Translations under genes and position numbers: made by a program
NCBI RefSeq assembly: GCF_000003815.2
Contig: NC_049988.1
Span: 23,621,357 to 23,685,356 of the forward strand
From: Branchiostoma floridae
Lineage: Eukaryota > Chordata > Leptocardii > Amphioxiformes > Branchiostomatidae
Direction of reading: 5' to 3'
DNA length: 64,000 nt
Shown: in pieces, positions 12,351 through 26,043 of the stretch
Layout of the letters: each line of letters starts with the position of its first letter
Numbering within the stretch: position 1 is the first letter of the stretch
Notes under the pieces: model-generated
The model's input: only the letters and a program-made list of their open reading frames with translations
What the model was told of the DNA's origin: nothing
Database searches by the model: none

Positions 12351-12939
12351 ATATAAACTTGATACTGAAACCACAACGAACCAATGAACGGCAGCAGTTT
12401 TGCAACCACTGATTTAACTTTACGATAATAAAGACATTTATGTTCACATTTTGTCAAATGTTGAAGTGTCTAATGTTGAATTTAAGGCAACCCTATAGTC
12501 TCTATACTTGTTCTAAATAGTATACAATAGAGTTTCTATCTTCAATATCAACACTACGTATACCCTAGACAGAGTACAGTCTGGAAACTGTAACTTAAAA
12601 CCTTAACTATATTATACAGGATGAAGCAGCTTTGTAACAGTTCATAAAAAGCAACAGTCGCTCAAGTGTACAATAAATATTATACATCTACATGAATAAA
12701 TACATACCCCTAAGAACAGTTTAGAGTCATGACACATTTCAGATCTCTAGAGGAGTAAAAACCTGTTCATGAAAACATGTACAGTTTCAAATTAGAAAGA
12801 AGCATGAAGATAGACAACAGAATTTGGTGGTAAAATCATTTCAGATACTTCCAGCATGTAGAACTATGTCAAATGTCAAGGTGGCTACTCAGTTAATCTA
12901 CTAGTAGCCTAGCAATGTTACACATATTTTACTTCTCTC

Positions 12940-13770
12940 TCCTACCTTAAGAAAACAGCCCTAAAAAATGCTCTGAATATTTCCAACACTGTTCAAAATG
13001 ATGAACCCTAAATCTGATGCAAAGGTGCTACCTACAAGGGTATAACTATAAATCTCTTCTAACGGAATAAGAAGGTAGAGGTAAAAGTTTGTGCCTCAGA
13101 AAAAGAAAAGTTGCTGATGACATAAAAGCTTCTAGACTTTTACAGTAAAAATCTGTGCCTCAAAAAACAGGAGAAGAAAAATTGATGACAGCAAGTTTCT
13201 ACACAGGATTTCTTAAAAAAGTATCATATATCATACATCTCACTTCACTCTCCTACCTTTCAAGGTGACACTCCTGAAATGATGTCCTGAGTATTTCCAA
13301 CAACAACGTTCAAAATGTTGAACCCTTTTAATGCAGCAAAGTTACTGAAGGGGTTTGTGACATAAGTATCTTCTAATGGAAGGGTAAGGTGGAGGCAAAA
13401 TTTGTGAAAGAAAAATTGTTGACAGCATGTAAGAAAGATTCTGAACAGTTGAAATTTTCAGAAGAAATTTTCTACATTTCTTACATACATATCTCACTCC
13501 ACTCTCATACCTTTTGAAGTGACAGCGTCAAATGATGTTCTGAATATTCCAACAACAATGTGCAAAATGATGAACCCCTTTGCGTATTCAGCAGGAGTGG
13601 AACATGAGTCTCTTCTGGCTGAAGGAGGAGTCGGCCAGGTGGTGCTTGCTGGGCGTCATGAACCCAAGGGTCACCTTGAGGGGGGTATGGGGCTCCACCA
13701 CATCCCACACCTGGTGAGGGGCGCTGATGTTGATACGCAGGAGCTTCGCTGCGACAAGGTGGCCTAAACA
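12940..13770 (-). repeat. Triplicated terminal-exon segment of the ankyrin gene
   Basis: Three units of about 260-300 bp begin near 12940, 13241 and 13501 with CTCCTACCTT/CTCATACCTT. Each runs through GATG(T)CTGA(A/G)TATT(T)CCAACA...TTCAAAATG.TGAACCC and a TCTTCTAA(C/T)GGAA-type word. The third unit runs into the real last coding exon (13588-13763), whose stop lies just past the shared part. The two downstream units have lost the coding portion. Confidence 0.65.
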
Positions 13771-16700
13771 ACAACAACAAACAACAACAAAATGTTTAAT
13801 TGTGCGGCTCCACCACATCCCACACCTGGTGAGGAGCGCTGATGTTGATACGTAGGAGCTTCGCTGCAACAATGTGGCCTAAACAACAACAAACAACAAC
13901 AAAATGTTTCATTTCTGAAAAATTTGCCAGTGCATCTGAAACAGAGTGAGTGAGTGAGTGAGTGAGTGAGTGAGTGAGTGAGTGAGTGAGTGAGTGAGTG
14001 AGAGTAAAATAGTGAGTGTGAGTGAGAGTTAGTGAGTGAGTTCTGAAGCACTGTGTGATTTCAGACATCAATGAATCATGTAAACTCACTGTATGAACTT
14101 AAAATGCACATGTAAAGTAGTTTGGCTGCAATAAGGGAGCTTAGCTGCAACAAGGTGGCCTAAGACAACAACAACTTTATCAAGCTAAGTACATGTATAC
14201 AGATACAAAATTCGTAATACACATGGCGACATTGAGATGACTTCTAACACTAATCTAAAACATGGGTTCTACTCTAATCCATCTATTCGGCTTCTTCTGA
14301 TCACTTCATGAAAAATTGACAATGCCGCTTGACATGTGTATTGTCCATATACAGTAAAACAGAGTTTGATACAACTTGAAAGTTGCAAGCCTCTGTGCAT
14401 TTTCCCCATGTTGAAACTTTCCTTCCTCTGCTCTGCTCTAATTCTTTTCAGACACAAGTTGTCAAACAAGTTGACCTGGATTGATGTCTGGGACCACCCA
14501 TGTAATTCACAAAGTCTTTAGCACAAAACACTCTTTCAATTAATTTCTTCACTCTGTCGACACAAAACATAATAAATAACATTTTTTTCTAAAGATGATG
14601 GTGATAGTAATTGTACAATATATGCCAGTCCCAATATTATCATCTGACCAATCTTATACCTTATTTTGTTCACCCTTGCTTTCGAGTACAACTCAAGCTA
14701 TCATTTTCCGTTTTACACCTAAAACTGAATCAGTGTTCGTTCTTTGAACTGCTCTTTAGATAAGTATGACAAATTACTAAATTAAGAGAATAAAACTACT
14801 TTGTCATGCAGAGATACTTTTCTTTCAGCAAACCAAAGTGAATATAAATTTGACTCTAACTTTTTCCAGACAAATTAAGTCGTTTAAAATGTTTAAGATC
14901 CAAGAATCCAAACTTAAGACATCACACGCTCTGTGCAAGCACACCAAGCTTGCTACATTATTTGTGTGACCTACTTTTGAGCTACCTCTTAGAGTGAAAA
15001 TATTAGCTTACTCTCAACTTTCCATCATCCCAGATGTTGTTTACTACATTCGTACACATAAACAAAGATAAAAACCCATCGACAATTTCGCTTCAACATA
15101 AAAAAAATCATCTTTAACAAACAAGGAAGAAACGACAAGGTTTTAAATGATGTGGCTGTGGTATTAGTTCTTGTATATGCGGTAGGTGTTATATAAGAAC
15201 AATTGAAAAGCTGACCTGTGTTTGTGGCGCAGTCGATCGGAAGTATGTTGGCGCTGTTCGCGATGTAAGGGTCTGCCCCTGAAAACGTGAGATAGCGATG
15301 CTGGTCAGTAGTGGCACGGACGTCGCCCTTCCACCACCAAATAGGTGGCCAAGCGTCGATGTGGGGTTGGAATAACATGATCTAAAACCAACACGCAAAT
15401 GAAAGGACAGGAACTCGAGTAAGATAAACAGCAACACCCCGAGAAAAGTTGGCAACAGACGTGCTGCCCGTAACGCGATAGCCGCAATTGTAATCGCCAC
15501 ATTCAATCGACCGGGCTGCCGGTAACACCCCGCGTGTTGCGTAAATTGGAGGCCCCTCTAAAGTACAGGGAGGGATAAATAGAGGTGCTTTGTCCGGGCG
15601 CGGTTACAAAGTGGACGACTATTTTGTAGAACGGTACCGGATGCATATAGTCTGTTCCTTTACGTGATGATGCCAGCCTCCGTAAACATGCAGGATTATT
15701 TTGAAAATAAGTTATGGATAAGTCTGACGCAATGATCGTGGTATTTGTATGGCAAACTAAAGGCTTTGATTCGGAGCTTTCAAACGATGGACTAGACAAC
15801 GGATATTTTCAAACTCCTCAGCAGGAAACTTTACTCTTACAATTTCATATCCCTAACACCATTAACAACTTTGATTATTTTGGAAATAAGACTTTGCTAA
15901 GTCTGACGCAATGATCATGGTATTTGTATGGCAAGCCTTAAGCTTTGATTCTGAGGTTTTAAACGATCGACTAGACAGCAGATATTTTCAAATTCCCCAG
16001 CAAGAAACGTTACTCTCACGGTTTGAGATCCCCCAACCCATTAACAACTTTGATTATTTTGGAAATAAGTCATCGATTTAGTCAGACTATTGATGGTAGC
16101 TGAACTGCATCCTTCTCAGGCTTTAGTCCATATTTATTATAAGAGATTTCAAACAGATATTCCTTAGCTAAGATGGAGATATCTAACCCTTTGATTATTG
16201 TGAAAATAAGTCAAAATGATTAAAGAGTAATGGCAAAGGTCTAATTTTTGGGAAGGTATTACTGAATCAGACCTTGAAACATGGCATGGTGTTTCTATAG
16301 GTTTTGTCTGCCCATGTTGCACAATGCAACTACATATACAGACATTTGCAAATTCCTGATCAATGCCTGCTTAGATTAAACATCTCAACAAACAATCTTC
16401 GAAGACAATTTAAGCTCTGGATTTAACTGGATAAGTAAGAATCTGAGATTACCTAAGGATGTTTTGAGTCACATCCATCAGACTTTTTCAATCTGTTATT
16501 CTAGTGACGCTGAAGAAGAGTGATGGATGTCACTCTAAAAGAGACAATATAATCTCCATACAGTAGAAGCCGTTTAATTGCACACCCCATTTGCCAGCAT
16601 TTTTCCTGCAATTATGTGGAGAGTTATTCGGCTGGACCACACTGGTTTGGGATTTTTTGATTCCGTGCAATTAACAGAAGTGTGTGATTATCCATTGTGC

Positions 16701-19700
16701 AATTAAGTGGCTTCTACTGTATTTGAATATCTTTAAACAAAGTGACTGAAACCTTGAACCTGTGGAAAACTTACCATGGACCATAGTCCTCTTTCCACCC
16801 ACAGTAAGTCCAATGGTCTGAAAATGACCTTACTCGGGAAGGACTGAAGATGGACTTACTCTCTTAATTAGTGTGAAGGACTTTCTCTGGATAAGAATTC
16901 TAGCTGGAAAGTATTAGTGGCTCCACTGCCCAGCCAAACAAAAGGCTAGGGTCTGCAGGTTTTTCAAGGGTAGGGAGGGAAACAGGAAACACATTTTTTC
17001 CCTTAGGGCACCAGACCTAAAACCTGACCATACATTACCATGCTTGAGGAGCAGTTTGATCAGAGGGATGTTGCCACTCATGGCAGCCTGGTGCAGAGGG
17101 GTGTTCCCTCGGTCATTAGCAGCATTCACATCACAACCTGCAGGACGAAATAAGTTATCATAAGTTAATCTTGGAAAGGAAAGCAATCTCAATAATCCAT
17201 TTTAGTTCACTGAAGAGCCATTCTTCCACTGGTCGTGACAGAGAAGAAAGGTATGAGGGATGTTCCCACTCATGGCTGCCTGGTGCAGGGGGGTGTTCCC
17301 TCGGTCATTAGCAGCATTCACGTCACAGCCTGCAATAGAAAATAAGTTTATTGCAAAGGAAAGTCATCTCAATCCAGTTTTAGCTAACTGAAGAGCCATT
17401 CTTCCACTGGTTGTGGCAGAGAGGACAGACAATATTTACAGGTTTATTGTACCGGGGAATTTAGCCTTTCTCTTTTTGATAACAGTGTTCCACAGCATTC
17501 AAATCACAGCCTAGAGGGGAAAACATCAGAATGAGGAATATACTTGCAGTCAGGGACGGATCTAAAATGGCATATTTCAAATGCATCAAATGTGTAGGAT
17601 TCAATCACAAACAGTGGTATTCAGCTGACACAGAGAGTGGTGGGGAGATTTTATTGCTTGGCCAAGCAGGTTCGGAAGGCAGGGAGAGCAACAGTCTGGC
17701 CAGGCCAGCCAGGAAAAAAGGTCAGACGGACAAAAACTGCGACTCTGAAGGGAAAAACAGCACCATTGTGCAGATTTCTTGTACTGGTTTCTGTATTTTT
17801 TAAGTGTCGTGAGTTCTGGAAAGTGGTTGAGGTGTGACTCTCTTCAGACACAGCACCTCTGTTTAACATCCTATCCAAGAGATGGTCTTAGCAGAAGCTA
17901 GATTACTCAAATTCTCCTGAATGAAGTGAGGAAAGTCGTGTTAAGTGTCTCTCCAAAGGGCCCTACATTGGTAACAGTGTGACACTGGGGTTCAAGCACC
18001 ACCAAATTAACCATGTCAAATGCGACTGACTCTTTGAGCATAAAAGTTTAACGTGTTGGGTTTGTGATCTGGTGGCCCGGGTTTGGCGCGGGTTCGAATC
18101 CTGAAGCCAGGAGACTCGCTCCTTACAGCAGTACATTTCTCATTAGAAGAAAAATTTAAGAAAGTCTTTTTCAGGACGTTGTCAAAAACAAAGCATTCTT
18201 TCCGGAAAGAAATACACAAGGACTCAAAAGAGGAAGGCAATTAAGTTCAGAACAAGAGGCTTTGCAAAGTTACGGCTTTCTCCTAAGATTGACATAGTGG
18301 AAATAAAAGCTGTAGTATTGTCCCACTGCACACCACTCTCTACCCAGTGGGGGTTTAGATAAACTCGCCTCTTTGAGTCCTGGCCATTTCAAACCCTCTA
18401 CACAGTAGTATCGCAATACTCCATCCTCTATACAACACTCTCTTCTCTTATCCACAAAATCAGCAAAAGCTGAGCTTAATTTGAAGCCACCAACCCTTTA
18501 AGATTTGCAGGTATATGTCTTGGATTACACCTAAGGAGTGGTTATGCCTCTCTTATCTTATCAGCCTAAGGAAACGACTTGTCAAGGAGATTAAAAGGAT
18601 AAAACTGAATCCACCCTCCTCACAAAGCATTTTAGTGTTTGAGATCGCTTTCTGGATTCACACTTAAGTGGTTTAAGTAAGATAAAATCTAAGATAGCAT
18701 CTACTCTTTGGGGGGCCCTCTAACAAGGAGGGTACTATATTGTTACATGTGTAAGTAGGGCGTAAGTATTCTAGGAATGACTTCCCAACAACCTCCCCTT
18801 ACTTCTAGGGCTCTTAAGGAGAAGATAGACGCGCCCAAGGTCAAATTTCTTCTTGGCAAGGGCGCAGGAAATTGGGGTAAACACAAGAGCTGGGTGGGAG
18901 CAAACAAGGGCGGAAGACGGAGAGATAGCGGACGGTCGCAGCGCGCGGCGATCGGAACGGAGCCGCTTCTAATCATTCGTGCACACATCGGCCGCATGTG
19001 GCCGGGTTCTTACCGCGGTGACGGATATGCAGTCGATATTTTGATCTGTTTGTAGTAAGTGGATATCAGGCAATTAGGCGCCTGTTGACAATAGGAGGGG
19101 GCTGGATCAAGGGTGGTCTGATGCGGACCGAGGACCGGGGCATTGTTTCAGGTGTTTAGTCGGCCGTTTGTAGTGTCTAACTTGTGAGATCAAGGGGCAA
19201 GTGTGCCCATTTCAAGAGAGACCTTAGGATTTTGTAATGTCTAAGTTGTGAGTTTAGGGGGCCAGTGTAACCGTCTCAAGAGAGGCTTTGGGTGTTTTGA
19301 TATAAAGTTCACTCCTTTCGTTTATTGAAGAAAACATGTAGATGGTGCAATCATTATGCATTATTTGAGTATTGTTAAGGTCTCTAGTGAGCTTGTGAGT
19401 TTGTAGTGTCTAAACTGTGATATCAAGGGGCAAGTGTACCTTTCTCTCTTGCAAGAGAGACCTTTTTGAGGTAAAGTTTATTCCTTTCGTTCATCGAAGT
19501 ATATAATGATTATTGAAATGCAATGTTTGAGTATTGTTCAGGTCTTTAGTGGGTCATTTGTAGTGTCTAAAATGTGAGATCAATAATTATTAATATTAGC
19601 TGGCAGAAGAGTAGGCATTTAATGAACATCTTAATATTCAGTTTGTAGATAGTTATAGAAAGGGATAAACATCTTTCATTCAACTGTTAACAGAGTTACA

Positions 19701-22700
19701 GTTTTTTTTTGTCATTTACATTCTTGACCAGCCATTTTATCATAGCTATAAATGATGTGAGAGTTTCCTTCCATTCTCCATTGCAATTCTTCCTATTCCA
19801 AATTCCTACATGAAGACAGAATTTTACGCTAAGTTACAGGTGGTTTTAAACTGTAGGTTTGTCACTGAAGGTGGTGAGGTCTACTTTAAGTCTAACTGTT
19901 CCTTTAAATTAGAACTTAGAGATGTCAAAAACTGTGAGCAAAGCCAATACAGAACTTTACGTTAATGGATAATGGTTTTCAATAACATAAACCATATCCA
20001 AAAGATACTCTTGATAAATTGTGCCAAAGAGTGCTTTTTGTACGAAACACTCTTTGCAAGACTTTTTAAAAATTTCTGTCTCTCATTAAACAATTTTCAT
20101 TCTGACTGGGCCAAATAGTGTGTCTTCAAAAATCAACTTGTATAACTGTTTTGTCTGACAAAAATTCTTGACAGTCACATAGCCCTGCCCTCCAAAGCAT
20201 GGAGGTATTGAATGTAACATCGTGTACAACATTACTCAAAATATTAAGAAAATACCCATAGAAAAACAAAACAAGCAGATCGCGACCCGAGGTTCCGAGT
20301 TACTTTCTAATGGCATTATTCAATTTCTAAATTGTAGACTTTCTTGGTAACAGAAGCGGTGCTGTTGTAAGGGTATATCCGGATTAAACTGGTAATATAT
20401 CGACACAACTCAACCCTCCCATGACGGGACAACTTCCTATGTGTCAGATGATACATCCTTAATGACTGGACATCTAATTAATTACTCATTCTCTTTGATT
20501 AACGAATTAATAACTTACAGAACAGAAAAATGTTGTATTCGTTGAGCAGCTTTAAGAATAAAGATGCCACTGCTTTTGTATTGTTTCTTTTTGTGCGTCA
20601 GCAGCTTATTTTGCTTCGCTTGCGTAGAACCAGGAGTGTTTTCTTTGTAACCGCATCTATAGGCAAGGGTATCGGTGGTTTATGTTTCTATCGCCGGGCC
20701 CTTTCACAAAGCTGATACAGTAATCGCCGAGGGCGCTGCCTACAAAGTCGGGCTTTTCTGTGGCGACCTTTTGGCCCTAAACAACGCGGCCACTTAATCA
20801 GGTTTGCGGAGAACTGGGGCTTTCCGTAACCCCATCTGAACCCCTTTCAGCGCACAAAGGCGTTTGCTGGCCGCCACTTTGTAGACATTGTTCGACACTT
20901 TGTTAGAGGAATCGAAGCTTCCCTTACAAAACAAACATTGCACGTGCCTCACTTAGCCACACAGGGGGAGAGGGAAACAGCCACAATCTTAAAGAAACAC
21001 CTAGGATATCCTTAGATTTCTTGAGATTTTGGTACAGAAACTCGAGGAAACAGGTACTTCATAGAGAAATATCTAGGAAGATTTTTTAAGCTTAAAATTC
21101 ATCTACTACACAAAGAAACGCAGGGAGAGAGGGTCACAGCCAATCACGCAGAGAAATACTGAGGATATCTTGAGATTTCTTAATCTTAAGTAGTACCTAC
21201 AAGTATCAAAACGTTGTCATTATCTTGCTTGATAAGTAATATGTAGACTGTTTCGCATAACAGTGGAAGATGGCCCAGGCATTCTGCAACACACTGACTA
21301 CAAATGACACACTGATACAACTTTAGTTAGCTCTACAGCAACAATGTTATATTTTATACATGTACCGACAGATTTGTGTGCCCAAAGCCTTGCACATACA
21401 ATATAACTACCCTGGGGAAGAAGAGGAAAATACATGGCCTGGGTAGCACTTTTTTCCAGCTTTATTCAGTACCCTTTCTGTGAACTTTGACACAGCATAT
21501 AAAGGAATTATATTTGACATTAAACTAAAGTCTTAAATTAAAACTGTTAGTGTCAGAAGCTTTTAAGTTATCCAGATTTTAATTTCTATCAAGAATAAGC
21601 TGTACCTCAATACATGAAATTTTGTTTCTTCAAATTAAACATGTCAAAGAAGTAGAATTGTTTTAGATTTGATCAAACAATGTATTCCAATATGCTATCC
21701 ATCAACATCCTTCATGCTAACTCATGTATTTTTCTCACAAATGCAATAACCTTTGCGTATTGAAAAATTGGTAGTATAATAGTATGCAGTTTTGTCTACA
21801 TGGATTTTGCATATAAGCTTTATGAAAATATTACTTCACTGTTATGTCAGACTCTGCTTCTCACAAAAGTGTTGGAATCCTGCCATCAAAATTTCAAAAC
21901 ACGCCAGTCACCCATGTAGCTATTAATGTCAACAAAAATGGATACAAGAAAACTTCAGCGACGAAGTATCGACACAAAAAAAATATTATCACGGCTGTTG
22001 CACCTGGGTTCATGTCAATGGGGCATATGAAAAACGATCGCGTCACTAAAACCGCCGGTCCGCCGCAAGCGAGCTCCAAGAGAAAGTTTACTTTAGACGG
22101 TTCAGTGAGGCTAGTCACAGTCAGGATGCGTGTCAGGGACCAACAATACCACCACGAACAAAACTCGGACAATTCTCCTGCTTTTTTATAAACAACCTTT
22201 TGAAATCGCACGGTGGATTGACGTCAATGACGACCCAGAAACAATGAGGGCGAAGTTTGTTCAAGTCTGGTTGGATCTGGTGAGGAAACGGCACCTGAGT
22301 GTTGCAAGGATCTTGTCATAAGGCCACGTCATCTTAATTTATTGGTTCTCCAATTGAAAAACTTGGCCTCTTTTTTTTATACAACCTTTTGAAATGGCAC
22401 GTCACTCACAGCCCAGAAACAATGAGGGTGAACTAAAAGTATTGTAGTCAGGAAACGGCACATGAGTGATGCAACGTTTTTGTCATAAGGCCACGTCATC
22501 TTAATTTATTGGTTCTCCAATTGAAAAACTTTGGCCTATTTTTTTGTACAACCTTTAGAAGTAGCATGATGTACTGACGTCAATGACAACTGAGAAACAA
22601 TGATGGTGAAGTTTGTTTGGATCTTAGTCACGAAATGGTACTTGATTGAGGAGAGGTTTTGTCATAAGGCCACATAAATCTAATTCATTGATTCACGGAT

Positions 22701-25700
22701 TGAAAACTTGGGAAATTTACCTACTTCTTTTAAAAAAACAACCATTTGAAATGGCCAGTTGGACTGACATCACTGACAGCTGTGAAACAATGACGGGGAA
22801 GTTTGTTAGGCTCTGTTTAGGAAATGGCACTGTCTTGATTTATGAGAAGTGTTGTCATAAGGCCAAATCAATTTAATTATTGGTCCTTGGATTAAAAAAC
22901 TTGGGAAATTTACCTACCTCTTTTAATAAACAACCTTTTGAAATAGCCAGATGAATTGATGTCACTGACAGTGCAGAAACAATGACAGGGTAGTTTGTTA
23001 TATTCTTTTAGTCAAGAAACGACACTTGACTAAGTTGACTGATGAGAGGCCACGTCAATTTTAATCGATTTGTTAAAAAACTGGGCCTATTTTTTTCTTA
23101 TACAACCTTTTGAAATGGCATGGTGTACTGATGTCAGCAACAGAAGGAAAAAAAGGAATTCCAACACCATATGTTGAAAGGTGCATTTTGTGGTAGAGGT
23201 GAGGGGAGCAAGCCGTTAAAAATCCCAGCCACTACTACATGTATTTCCGCAACCTAACCTCTGCTTGAAGAATAATCAAGGATACAAACAAGACATTGTA
23301 ACTGTCCGCACGTAGCTCACGTAAGGGTGGGTGTAGGGGTTTCTTCTGTTGCTCTGACCGTGACAAGGGGGATCTGTTTACAAGTTGATTAAAAATGTTA
23401 AGGACCGTGAACAAGACTGGATACGTGGCTTCATTAAATCGCTGCACCTGTGAGAAATATGTACTGTAAAGCGCTTAATTTTAGCAGTGACAGATTCAAA
23501 AGTGCATACCAAAAAAAAATAAAATAAAAGAGTAAAAGTTTTAGACAACTACGTTTCAAATACTACTTTGTGATTTATCAAACTTATTATCACTTACAAC
23601 ATTAGATGTTAGCTATAAAAGAAACAGCCAACTTAGCAAAAGTTGGAAGACTTTTCAATGTAAACTGTACTTCTGTTATATACTTTGTCTGACACTTGCC
23701 ACTTCCCTCATACCTCAATGAAAAGTGGTATGTGGGCCAATTTGAGCTTTCATGCATAAACATTCAAATATTTAAACAAAGTAGTTGTACAGTATGTTAC
23801 AAGGACACAGATTGTCTCCTGCCTTCTTTATTAGATACATGCCCTCTGTGGTAGATCTGAATTTCCAATGACGGCAGTCTTTGTGTATGGAAACTAAAAC
23901 AATTCTACAATTACACCCCTTGCAAGACAAATGTTATTGTCACACAGAAAAACCTCTCCACATTCAATGCATACTCAACTCCATATTCAAGTCACCTTAC
24001 TTCAATGTGCTTTAAATTACCCTCAATAAAGTTCAGTAGCAACAACAGAGAAAGTTATTAATTTCTTTGTTCTGATCCTAAACTAAACCCTGACTTTGTC
24101 ACCCTGACATAGTAATAAATAAGCACCATCTTTGATGTTCAAAGTGAGATGCAACTGTGAATGTGTTACCTATGAAACAAATCAAAGAGCAATGATTGGT
24201 CTGCATGTCATGTGATACTGATCATGATACTATTGTGAAACTTCAATGTCACTCAAGATAACCATGGCAACAAAAAACACAGCTAAACATGTATTTATTA
24301 TCACAGAGCAACATCACAACACCAATGTCCTTGTGGGGGGTTACCAGGGGTTATAACATCACCAAAGTTGTTTTTCCCAAACCGGACCGACCGTACACAC
24401 AGGTGAAGAGATACAAACAGGAAGAAAAGATAACAAATAAGGAAATGTTACGCCGTCGCTATTTTTGTGCCCGCCCTTTGTCAGCGCATCTGTCGTCCGC
24501 TCAAACACGCAAAAATAGATACAGGAGCGTTTTGGGCCATAAAAGATGACCTAGTTTAGCCAAGTGGGCATTGACGGGTTGCACAAAGATAGAGGATGGA
24601 GTTTACAATGGGGAGAATGAAGGTATTTAAGTCGGACAGGAGTGCAAAGTTTCCGGACAATGCAGAGGCATTTTATTTGTTCACACCTGTTGTGATACCG
24701 CTGTTAATAGGTGTACTGTTAATCGTTTGAGGCAATGTCTTCTCTGACTGTTGGTCCTGATATGCTCCAACTTTCTGCCCTTGCGGCAAGCACTTGAAAT
24801 AAACTTCCAAACTTCAATCAGGTGAAAATGTGTACCTTAAGCTTCTGTCAGGGCTATCCCTTGGATAGGATGTTAAATGGAGGTCCACTGTTTGCAATAC
24901 TGCCTAAGGGACTGTCTCATGGCTCCGTCCCTTCCTCCATCCCTAGATGATGATTTGCTTGTTGGGACGGAGAAAAATCTCACCCTGTCCATCCAAAAAA
25001 TCTGCGCTTCATGACATAAAATGTATGATACTATATTTTCATCACCTCAAAATGACAGATTTTAAAAAAGAAAATAAAAAAAACGGTGTCCTGAAGAACA
25101 AGCAGACATAAACAAATTCTAAATTGGAGACAGAAGTGCTAAGATAACAGGTTTACCTGCATCTATGAGGATCCGTACTAGAGACAGGTCTGTCTGGTGG
25201 GAACAGGTACAGCCGTACACTGCCAGGTACAGGGCACTGTCACCTGCTGCTGAGCGCACCTGCATGTCTGCACCTGTACAGGTGTGAATAAACAGGTGTG
25301 AGCAGGTACAACAGTACACTGTCAGGTACAGGGCACTGTCACCTGCTGATGATCGCACCTTCGTGTCTGCACCTGGAACATAATCAACAGGTGAGCTTGA
25401 ACAGGTGGGAACAGGTACAGCCGTACACTGCCAGGTACAGGGCGCTGTCACCTGCCGCTGATCGCACCTTCATGTCTGCACCTGGAACACAGTCAACAGG
25501 TGAACAGGTACAGGTGTCAACAGGTACAGGTGTGATCAGGTACAGCTGTACACAGCCAGGTACAGGGCACTGTCACCTGCTGCTGATCGCAACCTCATGT
25601 CTGCACCTGGAAAACAATCAACAGGTGAGCTCGTACAGGTGTGAACTGATACAGGTGTAAACAAGTACAGGTGCGAACAAGTACAGGTGTCATCGAGTGA

Positions 25701-26009
25701 CTGGTCTACAAATCAGTTTGAAGGGCTTACCTTTTTTGATGAGTTTTCGCACAAGTTCGTGAGAGCCACTCAGGCAAGCACACTGGGAGGAAAGAAAAAA
25801 TTAATAAGGAGGATTTTACTTTATATATTTCAGCTGTGATTCTACAGGACTAGACTATGGTTATACTCAAGGTTCAGACCAACAAGACCTGCATGATCAT
25901 GCTATCCAAGCTTCCTGCATTATCTCAACCGAACCGTATTTTGTTGGAAGAAATGTACGTATTGCACTGGAAGCGGCCTTTGTTAATGCTTCAACTCAAT
26001 AGAGTATGA

Positions 26010-26043
<34 letters not shown>

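Noticed and set aside
18050-18115. tRNA gene
   Set aside because: B-box-like word present but no cloverleaf, acceptor stem or A box in register; kept only as a weak SINE trace.
24289-24549. 86-codon plus frame
   Set aside because: Lies in an intron, no homology recognised, overlaps a GC-rich island; chance openness is likely.
25300-25680. CRISPR-like array (regularly spaced ACAGGTACAG repeats)
   Set aside because: Spacing is irregular and the units are truncated exon copies plus CAGGTGTGA decay in a eukaryotic intron.
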